Positions 1 through 7,636 are shown, counted from the stretch's first letter. The stretch is 11,496 nt of DNA from Myxococcales bacterium (GCA_025362165.1 JANYHY010000379.1:1-11496); one strand, 5' to 3'. Numbers and translations are program-made. The notes: a model not told the origin generated them from the sequence alone.

Positions 1-206
1 TGAGATGTAGATTGTACATGTGGGCCGGCGCCTTCCGTTACGGCGGAATGTTATCGTTGCGGGATAGCGCAATCATACCGCGAATATGCAGGGCCGTAGA
101 TGTGCGAAGCGGACCCCGCATATGATGCGGCGGATATGAGGTGCCGGTTTTCATATTATTATCCCGCATCCCGCTTCAGCGCCTCCCACACGACATCGGA
201 TCCTTC
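1..206. other. Non-coding leader upstream of the LLM-type start
   Basis: I see no convincing gene here. A short open frame reaches upstream of 207 to an ATG at 141, but its 22 extra residues do not belong to the luciferase-like family that begins at 207, so I treat them as untranslated. The stretch contains AT-richer patches such as the run around 151-163, which differ in style from the very GC-biased coding sequence downstream of about 430. It also holds a short inverted repeat at 116-130, listed separately. A TATTAT hexamer at 154-159 could serve as a -10 box, but I find no matching -35 element. By its position this is the 5' region of the LLM oxidoreductase gene whose first 74 codons follow, so it probably shares the foreign origin of that fragment. 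Confidence 0.5.
116..130. promoter_or_regulatory. Perfect 6-bp inverted repeat, possible operator
   Basis: CCGCAT (116-121) and ATGCGG (125-130) are exact reverse complements separated by three bases, so the element is a 15-base dyad. It lies about 75 bases before the ATG at 207, a position suited to a regulator-binding site. An ATATGA hexamer occurs inside it (120-125) and again 14 bases later (134-139). No regulator gene is in view, and a 6-bp dyad can arise by chance, so the operator role is a guess. Confidence 0.25.
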
Positions 207-428
207 ATGCGACTCGGTTATTTCACGATGCCCCTGCATCCGGCGCATCGAGCGCCTGCGCAAACGCTGCAGGAAGATCGCGAGGCCATCATCCTTGCCG
301 ACCAGCTTGGTTTTTACGACGCGTTCGTCGGCGAGCACCTGACGGAGAAATCCGAAAACGTCACGAACAGCTTCATCTTCCTCGCGTCGGTCATACACGC
401 GACCAAAACGATCAAGCTCGCGACTGGC
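207..428 (+). pseudogene. 5' fragment of an LLM-class flavin-dependent oxidoreductase
   Basis: The first 74 residues from the ATG at 207 read as the N-terminus of a luciferase-like monooxygenase. The opening is MRLGYFTMPLHP, followed by a TLQEDREAIILADQLGF helix, then FVGEHLTEKSENVTNS, then FLASVIHATKTIKLATG. This is the classic first beta-alpha-beta part of the F420/FMN-type TIM barrel, and such a start suits the subgroup common in Betaproteobacteria. A complete member is roughly 350-400 residues. Here the family pattern ends at Ala-Thr-Gly, where a Thr-x-Asn-Leu continuation would be expected, and the frame goes straight into a GH31 hydrolase. The fragment lacks most of the barrel and cannot be an active oxidoreductase. 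A weak GGA lies 8 bases before the ATG. The family call rests on recognised motifs; the exact breakpoint (near 428) is inferred. Confidence 0.8.
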
Positions 429-2540
429 CTCGCAGAGCCTAGCGTCACGCTCACGATCACGTCGCAAGGCATCGGTCTGCGTCTCATCGCGTCCGTCGAT
501 CAGGCAGCGAAGCCGAACCTCGACACCACAATCAACCGCGTGTCGATGTCGTTCGCGATGCACTCTGACGATCACTTTCTCGGCTTCGGCGAACGGTTCG
601 CCTACACGGATCAGCGCGGCAAGTTCCTCTATTCGTGGGTGGAAGACGGTGGCTTCGGACACGGTGAGGGCACGCCCCTTGGAGTAGGAAACCCGTCTCC
701 GTCTGGACCCGCGCAGACGAACATCCCCATCCCGTGGTTCTGGGATCCCAAGGGGTTTGGGGTGCTCTTCAACACGACCTATCGAACTCGCTATCACCTC
801 GGTGACGACGCACCCGAAGCGTTCCGCCTCGAGGCGACGGAGAGCAAGCTCGATGTCACGGTGTTCGTGGATCCCGATCCGATGAAGCTCATCGGCGCGC
901 TCACGGAGGTCACTGGCCGCCCGCCTGAGATCGCGGACTGGCTGTTGGCGCCGCGCCGTCGCGCCAACATCGGAACGAGCGAGATGGACGATCTGCGCAA
1001 GGCGCACGTGCCGACCACGATGGTGGACACCGCGCTGCACTACTTCCCCGGCGGAATCGGCAATCTGGCCGCCACGGTCAAACAGATAACCGCAGACATC
1101 CACAAACGCGGTTTCAAGGCCATCGCGTACTTTTGCCCGTTCGTCTCGGACGCGTGGCACCCGGTGTTCGACGACGCGGTCGCCAAGGGGTACCTCGTCA
1201 AGAAGCCAGACGGCACACCCTACGTCGTGGTGGACACACCGTACGCGGCGGGCATGGTCGACTTCACCAATCCCGCTGCAGTTAGCTGGTATCAGGGTTG
1301 GATGCAGCAGGCGATCGACGACGGCTGGGACGGCTGGATGTACGATTTCGCCGAGTACGTCCCGCTCGACGCTGTGATGTTCGACGGCACGACAGGCCTC
1401 GAGGCGCACAACAAGTATCCGATCTTGTACCAACAAGCCGCGTTTGATCTGCTCGAGAAAATACGTAAGAAGGACTACCTGATCTTCGTAAGATCCGGCT
1501 ATGCGGGTACCGGCGGTCGCGTGCCGATGGTGTGGGCGGGTGACCAGAGCACGGACTTCGATCTCGCGGACGGCCTGCCTGCGGCGCTCACCGGCGCGCT
1601 CAACCTCGGGATGAGCGGCGTGCCGTTCTGGGGGTCGGACATCTCTGGCTATCACTACGTGTTCAACCCACCACCGGACAAAGACGTGTACCTGCGGTGG
1701 ACGGAGGTCGGCGCGTTCAGCACGGACATGCACGACGAGAACGAGGGCGCCGGAAACTCGCCAGTGTCTGATCGTTGGCAGATCTGGAAGGACCAGCAGA
1801 CCCTCGACGTCTACAAAAAGTATGCGTCGATGAAGACGCGCATGGTGCCCTATACGAAGCTCGCCGCCGCGCAAGCGCACACGACAGGCGCGCCGGTGAT
1901 GCGCCACCTCTCGCTGCTGTTTCCCAAGGACACCAAGACGTACGCGATCGGCGACGAGTACATGCTCGGTGACTCGCTGCTCGTCGCTCCTGTCGTCTCG
2001 CGCGGAGCCGTGACGCGGGACGTGTACTTGCCCGGAGACGCGTACTTCGATTTCTGGACGGGCGCGCGCGTCGGCGGACATACGACGGTCAAGGCGCAAG
2101 CGCCGCTCGATGCGGTGCCGATCTACGCGGTGATGGGCGCGATCGTGCCGTTGCTCGCGCCAGACGTGGAGACGCTGATGCCGGCGACCGACGGGAGCGG
2201 CGTCGTGAGCGCAGCGGATCGGTTGGATTTCGTCGAGGCGTGGATCTATGCGGGCAAGACGACTCAACTCACGCTAGATGACGGGACCGTGATCTCGCAG
2301 TCCGCGCCGGCCGCGGCCTTCTCGCCTTCGAGCCCCACGGCGAAGAACGCCACGCTCACCACGGCCGCCACGGAGCAAGATCTCGCGACGTGCGCGGCAT
2401 GCGCTCTCGACGACACGGCGAACCACCAGCTCTCGATCTCGTTGAAGACGAGCGGCGACACGATCACCGCGGGTCCGCTCACCGTGAGCGTCTCTCAATC
2501 GCCTTCCGTCAAGCGATATCTGATGCGCGTTCGATATTGA
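207..2540 (+). CDS. Glycoside hydrolase family 31 protein with a foreign (LLM-type) N-terminus
   Basis: Numbering is from the ATG at 207 (777 residues). Residues 1-74 belong to an LLM oxidoreductase (separate entry); from about 75 the protein is a retaining GH31 alpha-glycosidase. HFLGFGERF (123-131) is the family signature in the N-terminal beta-sandwich. The catalytic barrel starts near 245. GWMYDFAEYVP holds the likely nucleophile Asp380, and VWAGDQSTDF the likely acid/base Asp446. FVRSGY (Arg429) and GSDISGY (Asp478) line the usual sugar site. A beta-rich C-terminal part follows from about 600. The barrel resembles the branch containing the sulfoquinovosidase YihQ, but the AQDW-type segment with its sulfonate-binding Gln is absent (VDTALHY here), so I do not assign sulfoquinovose. 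The substrate is unknown; an alpha-glucoside or alpha-xyloside is plausible. The native start and any signal peptide are missing. The next gene starts 66 bases downstream. The family is secure; the fused product may be an assembly artefact. Confidence 0.85.
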   Translation: MRLGYFTMPLHPAHRAPAQTLQEDREAIILADQLGFYDAFVGEHLTEKSENVTNSFIFLASVIHATKTIKLATGLAEPSVTLTITSQGIGLRLIASVDQAAKPNLDTTINRVSMSFAMHSDDHFLGFGERFAYTDQRGKFLYSWVEDGGFGHGEGTPLGVGNPSPSGPAQTNIPIPWFWDPKGFGVLFNTTYRTRYHLGDDAPEAFRLEATESKLDVTVFVDPDPMKLIGALTEVTGRPPEIADWLLAPRRRANIGTSEMDDLRKAHVPTTMVDTALHYFPGGIGNLAATVKQITADIHKRGFKAIAYFCPFVSDAWHPVFDDAVAKGYLVKKPDGTPYVVVDTPYAAGMVDFTNPAAVSWYQGWMQQAIDDGWDGWMYDFAEYVPLDAVMFDGTTGLEAHNKYPILYQQAAFDLLEKIRKKDYLIFVRSGYAGTGGRVPMVWAGDQSTDFDLADGLPAALTGALNLGMSGVPFWGSDISGYHYVFNPPPDKDVYLRWTEVGAFSTDMHDENEGAGNSPVSDRWQIWKDQQTLDVYKKYASMKTRMVPYTKLAAAQAHTTGAPVMRHLSLLFPKDTKTYAIGDEYMLGDSLLVAPVVSRGAVTRDVYLPGDAYFDFWTGARVGGHTTVKAQAPLDAVPIYAVMGAIVPLLAPDVETLMPATDGSGVVSAADRLDFVEAWIYAGKTTQLTLDDGTVISQSAPAAAFSPSSPTAKNATLTTAATEQDLATCAACALDDTANHQLSISLKTSGDTITAGPLTVSVSQSPSVKRYLMRVRY

Positions 2541-2606
2541 GCGCGCGCTCTCGAAAAGTTCTTCGCCGCGTCGCTTTGGAGATCGAGGCTCGAGGGTGCA
2601 CGTGTA
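2541..2606 (+). promoter_or_regulatory. Intergenic gap with RBS for the TTG-started gene
   Basis: These 66 bases separate the GH31 stop from the next start. GAGGG at 2592-2596 sits 10 bases before the TTG at 2607 and is the ribosome-binding site that decides that start. It is partly covered by a small dyad, TCGAG-G-CTCGA (2583-2593). The GH31 stop codon overlaps a perfect 12-base palindrome (2539-2550), which has no T-tract after it and does not look like a terminator. I find no well-spaced -35/-10 pair, so co-transcription with the GH31 gene is possible. Confidence 0.45.
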
Positions 2607-3905
2607 TTGTCGATCTCAATCGTCGTGGGGAAAGCAACGCGAGTCGTCGAGCAGGGGATCAAAGCTTCGCGGGCACCGGCGCTCGCGCGCGCGGAGCTGT
2701 TGAGCAAGGTCGCGCGTAGTCGACTCGAAGACGAACTCGAAAAGGCGCTCGAGCGCAAGCCAGCCACTGAAGGCAAGCTCGCAGGAGCGCTCCGAGCCGT
2801 CGCGCCGCTGAGCCCGCACTTGCGCGCGAGCATGGCAGAGGCCGCCGCGGTGATGTTGCGCCGAGGCTCGCTCGGGCGAGAAATCTATGCGGCGTGCATG
2901 CGCGCTGTCGCCGAGGGCGGAGACGCGCAGACAGCGTCCCTCGTGCGCACGGCGCTCTCTCACGACGAGGCAGGTGGTGCTCCGGCGCTCGCAGCCGCAG
3001 CGCTATGCCGCGACACATCGCTCGCCGGGCTCCTCGGCAAGGTCGCCGCGAGCCGACAGTCTCACGTCGCGTTCGGCGCAGAGACGGCGCGTGTCGTGCG
3101 CATCGAGTCGAACGGCGCGCACCTGACGTCGCTCGCCCCGATGATCAAAGAGAGCCACCGCATCTCTCTCTGCGTCGAAGTGTTCGTCCCGCTCGCACGC
3201 GCTGGCGCCGCTCCGATCGCGATCGCGCCTGCGCTCTCCGTGCTGCGCGGCGCCGAGCGCCACTTGGGTCGTTGGCTCGTGCTCGCGGAGGTCGCCACGA
3301 AGGCCGGAGATGGCGCGCCGCTCGCCGAAGCGAAGACGAAAATGTCCAACGGACCGTCGAGCTCACGCGGCGCATGGGCGCTCGTTGCTTGGGCGTTGGA
3401 GGAGTCGCTCGCGCGTCACCGCCGCCAACCCGCACCTCCGCCCCCCGATGTGCGGCCGACAGTGGAGCTAGTCGCGCGCTTGTCGGATCGCCCGAGCTCG
3501 GATCGAGATCTTGGGTTCCTGTTCCGCATCGCCGCGGCGAACGGCGCGGGCGCTCGCCCGATGCTCGACGCGGTCGTCAAGCAAGGACCTCTGAACGACG
3601 AGACTGGCGTGCGCGCTGCCATGTTCCTCGCGCGTGATCACGGTCGCGACGATCTCCGCGTCGGGATCCATCAGATCGCGACGGGCGCACGTCGGGACGA
3701 TCTCCGCGGCTTCGCGACAGCAGCGCTGTGGGACGTCGGCGCGAGAGATGAAGCGCGCGTACTCGCCGACGAGCTGCTCACTAGCAAGAACGTCAGCAAC
3801 GTCGCGTGGGCCTCGCTCGTGCGCGCGGCGGCGCTCAGCGGCAGCGGTGACGACGTCGCTTCGGAGATGAACTACCGGTGGATCCAGCTCGGCTGGCTCG
3901 AGTAG
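2607..3905 (+). CDS. Hypothetical alpha-helical repeat-like protein
   Basis: I do not recognise a named family. The 432-residue product is almost entirely Ala/Leu/Arg-rich amphipathic helix, with recurring helix-turn-helix units such as 25-48, 74-100, 104-132, 365-390 and 396-412. This pattern suits a HEAT-like or other helical-repeat scaffold. A Pro-rich linker (PAPPPP, 275-280) splits it into two halves. There is no signal peptide, membrane segment or catalytic motif, so it is probably a soluble cytoplasmic protein. The start is TTG at 2607, chosen because GAGGG lies 10 bases upstream; GTG at 2625 is in frame but has no such site. The last 28 bases overlap the start of the metallopeptidase gene, which suggests coupled translation and a linked role. 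Codon use matches the downstream genes and supports that the frame is real. No function is proposed. Confidence 0.8.
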   Translation: MSISIVVGKATRVVEQGIKASRAPALARAELLSKVARSRLEDELEKALERKPATEGKLAGALRAVAPLSPHLRASMAEAAAVMLRRGSLGREIYAACMRAVAEGGDAQTASLVRTALSHDEAGGAPALAAAALCRDTSLAGLLGKVAASRQSHVAFGAETARVVRIESNGAHLTSLAPMIKESHRISLCVEVFVPLARAGAAPIAIAPALSVLRGAERHLGRWLVLAEVATKAGDGAPLAEAKTKMSNGPSSSRGAWALVAWALEESLARHRRQPAPPPPDVRPTVELVARLSDRPSSDRDLGFLFRIAAANGAGARPMLDAVVKQGPLNDETGVRAAMFLARDHGRDDLRVGIHQIATGARRDDLRGFATAALWDVGARDEARVLADELLTSKNVSNVAWASLVRAAALSGSGDDVASEMNYRWIQLGWLE

Positions 3906-5698
3906 GCCTCCTAGTTGGGGGGGCGCTCGCGCTCGCGATCCTCACCACCGCAGAGCAAGCACGTGGAAGCGCGGAGCGCACGACGTTGGTGCTCGTCGCT
4001 GATCGAGACGACGATGATGGCGACGGCAAGCCTGACGGCGCTGCAAGATCGCTTGGAGTCGCTGGCCGGCGAGACGTAATTCCGCTCGAGCTCAACGACA
4101 AGAAGGCGACGCTGCGAGCGACGAGCGGTAGTGAGCACGTGCGCGCGTGGGACGGCGCAATCTTGCTGGCGATGGGAGCGCCGATGGGCGACGCCCCGAG
4201 CGCGCAGGGGATCTCGCCTGGAGTCACGGACATGTCCGTGCGCGCGTCGTCCGGCAAATCGAGCCCACTGCGGGTCGAGGTGTGGGGTCTCGACTGGCTC
4301 GACGCCGGCGGAGCTCGGATCGATCCCGTGAGCGATCACGTCTCGCTCACACGCGTGCCTCCGTCGCGCGAAGCTGCAGTCGATCCCGACGCGGTCTCTG
4401 TTCTCATCACGGCACCCGACACGCGAACGGCGCTGCCCGACTTGTCCGTGGAGTCGCTGAGCGCTGCTGGCATTCGACTCGACGCGCTCGAACACCTCGC
4501 CCTCGTCGCGCGGACTTGCGGAGCTTCGACGTGCTTTGGGTCGGCTCCGCTGCGATTGGTTGTCGATGAAGTAGACCGCTCTCACCCGCTTGCCCTCGGC
4601 CGGTCTTTGCGCGCGGAGGTCGGTGGTGCTGTCGTATTGAGACTGTTGGGTCGCAAGCAAGTGATCCGCGTGCTTGGGCCGCGCGCGACGCCCGCGGGGC
4701 CGATCGGCAGGCTCCGCGCCACGCTGCGCCCATTCGTGCTGCGGATGTCGCCAGGGGGCATGCCGGCGATCGGTGGGAACGACGCCGCCGCGGCCGCGAC
4801 CGTGCGCGCCGATCTCGCGGTCGCCTCCGCGGTGTGGGGACAGTGCGGTGTCTCGTTGGGTGATACGTCAACCGCCGACGTGCGCGTTGTCGATCCTCCT
4901 GCTCCTCACCTCCTCGCACTGGGCGCGGCCGCGGGGCTCCCCGCTAGCGGCGGCGAGCTTCGTTTCACGATCGACGGCAAGGCGACCATCGTCGTCCCGA
5001 TCGCTGCCGGTGCCTCGGTCGACAGCGTCGCGCGAGACACGAGCCAGGCCATCATCCGCGCGGGGTGGCTCGCGATCGTCTCTCCCAACGCGCGCGCGTC
5101 ATCGTCTGCGCTCGCGAGCGTGGACGTGCTCGTGCGGCGCCGCGACAACACGCCAGCGTCGCTCGACACCGCCTCGGCCATGCCTCTCAGCAGCGATTAC
5201 ACGCTCACCGCGCAGATCGGCTCGGTCGAGCTCGCAGGCGGGCTCGAGCACTTCGGCGACGACGACTCACCTACCGGCACGCTCGAGGAGCGGACGCTCG
5301 TCAAGGCGCTCGACGATGGCGATCCGACCACCATCGAGCTCATCATCGTTCCGTACTTCGCGGGCAGCGGCCGCATCGGCGAGTCGTTCATCGCGAGCGA
5401 GTCGCCGAGTATGCGCAACGTGGTCTTGCTCGATCGCGGAGGCGTGCGCGCTCGCAGAACGAGCCTCACCTTGGCGCACGAGCTCGGCCACGTGCTGTTG
5501 TCGATGCCGGGTCACCCGGATGATTACGGGGAAGATACACCGACCTTGTTGCTCGACTCCGACGCATCGGACGCCTCTCCGTTCGGGCCCAAGCGCATCC
5601 CCATCGACGAGTGCGCGCGCGTGCTCCGAGAGAGCGGGCCGCTCGCGAGAGTGCCGCTGCTGACTGCCTGGCCCGTAACGCCGCTCGTGATCCGCTAA
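3878..5698 (+). CDS. Exported putative zinc metallopeptidase (HELGH motif)
   Basis: The 606-residue product starts at GTG 3878, with GGAG at 3863-3866 eleven bases upstream, inside the previous gene. Residues 8-24 (ARVGLLVGGALALAILT) form a hydrophobic segment after two Arg, so the protein is exported, either anchored or cleaved near 24-31. An Asp-rich loop, DRDDDDGDGKPDG (42-54), looks like a calcium-binding repeat of the thrombospondin type 3 kind. The middle (about 60-480) is beta-rich and unassigned. Near the C-terminus, LAHELGHVLLSMPGHPDD holds His534, Glu535 and His538 of an HExxH zinc site, with His546 as a likely third ligand. The His-to-His spacing differs from the metzincin HExxHxxGxxH, and there is no Met after residue 543, so the usual Met-turn is missing. 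Substrate unknown. The gene meets the convergent lipoprotein gene stop to stop with no gap. Confidence 0.8.
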   Translation: MDPARLARVGLLVGGALALAILTTAEQARGSAERTTLVLVADRDDDDGDGKPDGAARSLGVAGRRDVIPLELNDKKATLRATSGSEHVRAWDGAILLAMGAPMGDAPSAQGISPGVTDMSVRASSGKSSPLRVEVWGLDWLDAGGARIDPVSDHVSLTRVPPSREAAVDPDAVSVLITAPDTRTALPDLSVESLSAAGIRLDALEHLALVARTCGASTCFGSAPLRLVVDEVDRSHPLALGRSLRAEVGGAVVLRLLGRKQVIRVLGPRATPAGPIGRLRATLRPFVLRMSPGGMPAIGGNDAAAAATVRADLAVASAVWGQCGVSLGDTSTADVRVVDPPAPHLLALGAAAGLPASGGELRFTIDGKATIVVPIAAGASVDSVARDTSQAIIRAGWLAIVSPNARASSSALASVDVLVRRRDNTPASLDTASAMPLSSDYTLTAQIGSVELAGGLEHFGDDDSPTGTLEERTLVKALDDGDPTTIELIIVPYFAGSGRIGESFIASESPSMRNVVLLDRGGVRARRTSLTLAHELGHVLLSMPGHPDDYGEDTPTLLLDSDASDASPFGPKRIPIDECARVLRESGPLARVPLLTAWPVTPLVIR

Positions 5699-7633
5699 TC
5701 AGAACACGTTGATGTCTTTGAGCTGCGTGCCTCCCGCGTACGCGTAGCTCACGTAGTTGTCGAACCCATACGCGACGATTCCGACCGGCAAATCAGCCTG
5801 AATTCTGTGCACGCCATCGTTCTGCGCGCCTGGCTTCACGTTGTCGGGGGCGAGCTTGTTTGGGTTGATGATCGGGAAAGAGAGTTGGCACCTGTAGGCG
5901 ACGAACGCCGGGTTCGGCTTGCCGCGAACCTTCGCCGTGAGACCGTCGCCGGGCGCGACCTCACATGGGCCGCTCTCGAGCGGCACTCCGTCCAGGAACG
6001 CGTGCGTCCCGAAGCGCGCGCTGATGACGAGGAAATCGAAGTTGTACTTGTCCGGCGTGAGCATCACGTAGTCCGTGCGCCACTGCTCTACTGGCGCGAC
6101 GAACGTGATGCTCGGATCACCGCCAGGCAGCCCGCGCGGCACACCGCCCGCGTCCTGACTCGCCTGCACGTCCACGACGATGATCGGCTGATTTCCATTC
6201 AAGAGAAAATCTTGTCGAACCCCGAGCGTTCGGTCCGCGCCTGGCCCAGTGAGATCGAACGCGTCGTTCGGCGGAGGGAGCGTCGTCGTGACGTGCGTCG
6301 GCCCAGGACCGGTGGCGACGACGCGGAAGTACTCGACCTCGTCGATCGTGCCGATGTTGCCGCCAGCGGCGAGCACGGCGCGAGTGCGGTTGGGCATGCG
6401 GGCGAGCGCGTAGGACTTTCCCACCGCGCGCAGCGGCATCAACTGATCCTCGAGGTGGTCCGCGCAGCAATAGCGATCGGCCAGCGTCGCGAAGAACGGC
6501 GCGTCCGAGGCCTCGCTCCCGGGGAACACGGAAATAGGCTGATCGGCGCTGACTCGTGAGCCCGTGAAGTCCGCGTTGAAGTCGCCCGTCTCCAGGTTGA
6601 GCACCTCGAACTGCTGCAGCACGACGTCCGCGGCTTGTCCCTTGCTGAGACCTTGGTCGAACGGCCCACCCGAGATGACGCGTGTCGAGGTCTCGATGTG
6701 CACGTGCGTGTTCGGCCGCTCGGCGACGATCGCCAAGAACGCGCGCAGATCGATCCCGAAGTTCTGCGACGGGTTGCTGCTGTTGGCGATCGTCTGAGGC
6801 CAACCCGCTACGATGTAGGAAGAACCGGAAATGCCCGTCAAGGCGCTCGTCGGCAAGAGCTGTGAGGCATCGTTTGAAAAGACATTGACGTTCTCTAAGG
6901 GGTTGAACTGGTAGGCGACGATCGGCATCGAAGCGCGCACACGGAACGCGTGACGCGTGAGCGCAGTGCCGGTGCCAGTGTTGAAGGAGCCATCGGGTGA
7001 GCCGTCGAGCTCGCGCGGACCGAGCCGAAACACCTCGAGGTTGCCGGGCAGGATCGTGGCCTTCGCCATCGTGCGTAGCTGCGCGGGCTGGCCGACAGGC
7101 GCGTCGTCTTGATCCACGATGACGTCCGTCTTCACGTCCGGCTCGGCGTTCGAGACGACGATCGCAAACTGCTGCGCAGCCGCGTTGTCCGCCGCCGAGA
7201 CGACCGCGTTGTCGAGATCCGCGCCCCAAACCTCGCAGCCAATATTGGAGTGCTCTTGATCCGCGTCCGCACACAGGTTGTGGCAAGCGCCGTCGCGGCA
7301 AGCTTGGCCCGTGCCGTTGTCGCAGGTCTTCACTGCGGCGCGCTTCTGTCCATCATCGGTGCACTGCGTGACGGTCTGGCCGTCGCAGTCGAGCGAGCCT
7401 GGGACGCAAGGCAAGCACGTGGGCGGCGTGCCCGAGCAGCGCAGCTTCTCGAGGTTGCAGTCGCGCACCGTTTGCCAAGCGTTGTTCGCGCACCGCGAGA
7501 CGACGTCACCCAAGCACGTGACCTTGCCCTCAGCGCACGTGATCACGATCGGGAGCGGCACGTCGCGGTAGGAAGGGTCGTACTTGCACGACGCGAAGAT
7601 CAAACCCGTGAGCAGTGCGGCCCTCGCGCGCAT
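5699..7633 (-). CDS. IgGFc-binding-type domain lipoprotein, Cys-rich N-terminus
   Basis: The 644-residue product begins with a short signal peptide (MRARAALLTGLIFASC) whose Cys16 fits a loose lipobox (Phe at -3, Ala-Ser before Cys). Residues 33-133 carry fourteen cysteines in short CxGxxVxxC-like units such as CAEGKVTCLGDVVSRC and LDCDGQTVTQC, which suggests a disulfide-rich extracytoplasmic module. From about 155 to 640 runs a beta-rich region of the type annotated as IgGFc-binding N-terminal domain. It ends in the characteristic GIVAYGFDNYVSYAYAGG (618-635) and then a short tail. The name comes from a human mucus protein; the bacterial role is unknown, and such proteins are numerous in Myxococcota. 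The ATG lies 3 bases after the upstream stop, with no clear ribosome-binding site, so translation probably depends on reinitiation. It is the last gene of the bamA-led block and is most likely placed on the outer membrane or cell surface. Confidence 0.85.
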   Translation of the reverse strand: MRARAALLTGLIFASCKYDPSYRDVPLPIVITCAEGKVTCLGDVVSRCANNAWQTVRDCNLEKLRCSGTPPTCLPCVPGSLDCDGQTVTQCTDDGQKRAAVKTCDNGTGQACRDGACHNLCADADQEHSNIGCEVWGADLDNAVVSAADNAAAQQFAIVVSNAEPDVKTDVIVDQDDAPVGQPAQLRTMAKATILPGNLEVFRLGPRELDGSPDGSFNTGTGTALTRHAFRVRASMPIVAYQFNPLENVNVFSNDASQLLPTSALTGISGSSYIVAGWPQTIANSSNPSQNFGIDLRAFLAIVAERPNTHVHIETSTRVISGGPFDQGLSKGQAADVVLQQFEVLNLETGDFNADFTGSRVSADQPISVFPGSEASDAPFFATLADRYCCADHLEDQLMPLRAVGKSYALARMPNRTRAVLAAGGNIGTIDEVEYFRVVATGPGPTHVTTTLPPPNDAFDLTGPGADRTLGVRQDFLLNGNQPIIVVDVQASQDAGGVPRGLPGGDPSITFVAPVEQWRTDYVMLTPDKYNFDFLVISARFGTHAFLDGVPLESGPCEVAPGDGLTAKVRGKPNPAFVAYRCQLSFPIINPNKLAPDNVKPGAQNDGVHRIQADLPVGIVAYGFDNYVSYAYAGGTQLKDINVF

Positions 7634-7636
7634 CGG

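Noticed and set aside
141..206. Upstream ATG at 141 for the LLM-GH31 frame
   Set aside because: The 22 extra residues do not fit the LLM family, whose members start at the MRLGYF of the ATG at 207.
1021..1500. GH31 as a sulfoquinovosidase
   Set aside because: The barrel is similar, but the segment that binds the sulfonate in YihQ is not present, so the function is not assigned.
159..2267. Long minus-strand open frame opposite the GH31 gene
   Set aside because: Its product is Arg/His/Asp-rich with no recognisable domain and mirrors the codon bias of the GH31 gene, whose conserved motifs fix the true strand.
2539..2550. 12-base palindrome at the GH31 stop as a terminator
   Set aside because: It has no loop and no T-tract. 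Alternating GC words are common in this DNA.
2576..2610. TTGGAG and TATTGT as a promoter for the helical-repeat gene
   Set aside because: The spacer is 23 bases, too long, and the second box overlaps the TTG start codon.
4674..5663. Plus-strand Ser/Arg-rich frame inside the metallopeptidase gene
   Set aside because: It is a shadow frame. The HELGH motif and the signal segment are in the other frame.
6117..7301. Minus-strand frame of 394 codons inside the IgGFc-type gene
   Set aside because: It is a shifted frame of the real gene, rich in Arg, with no domain.
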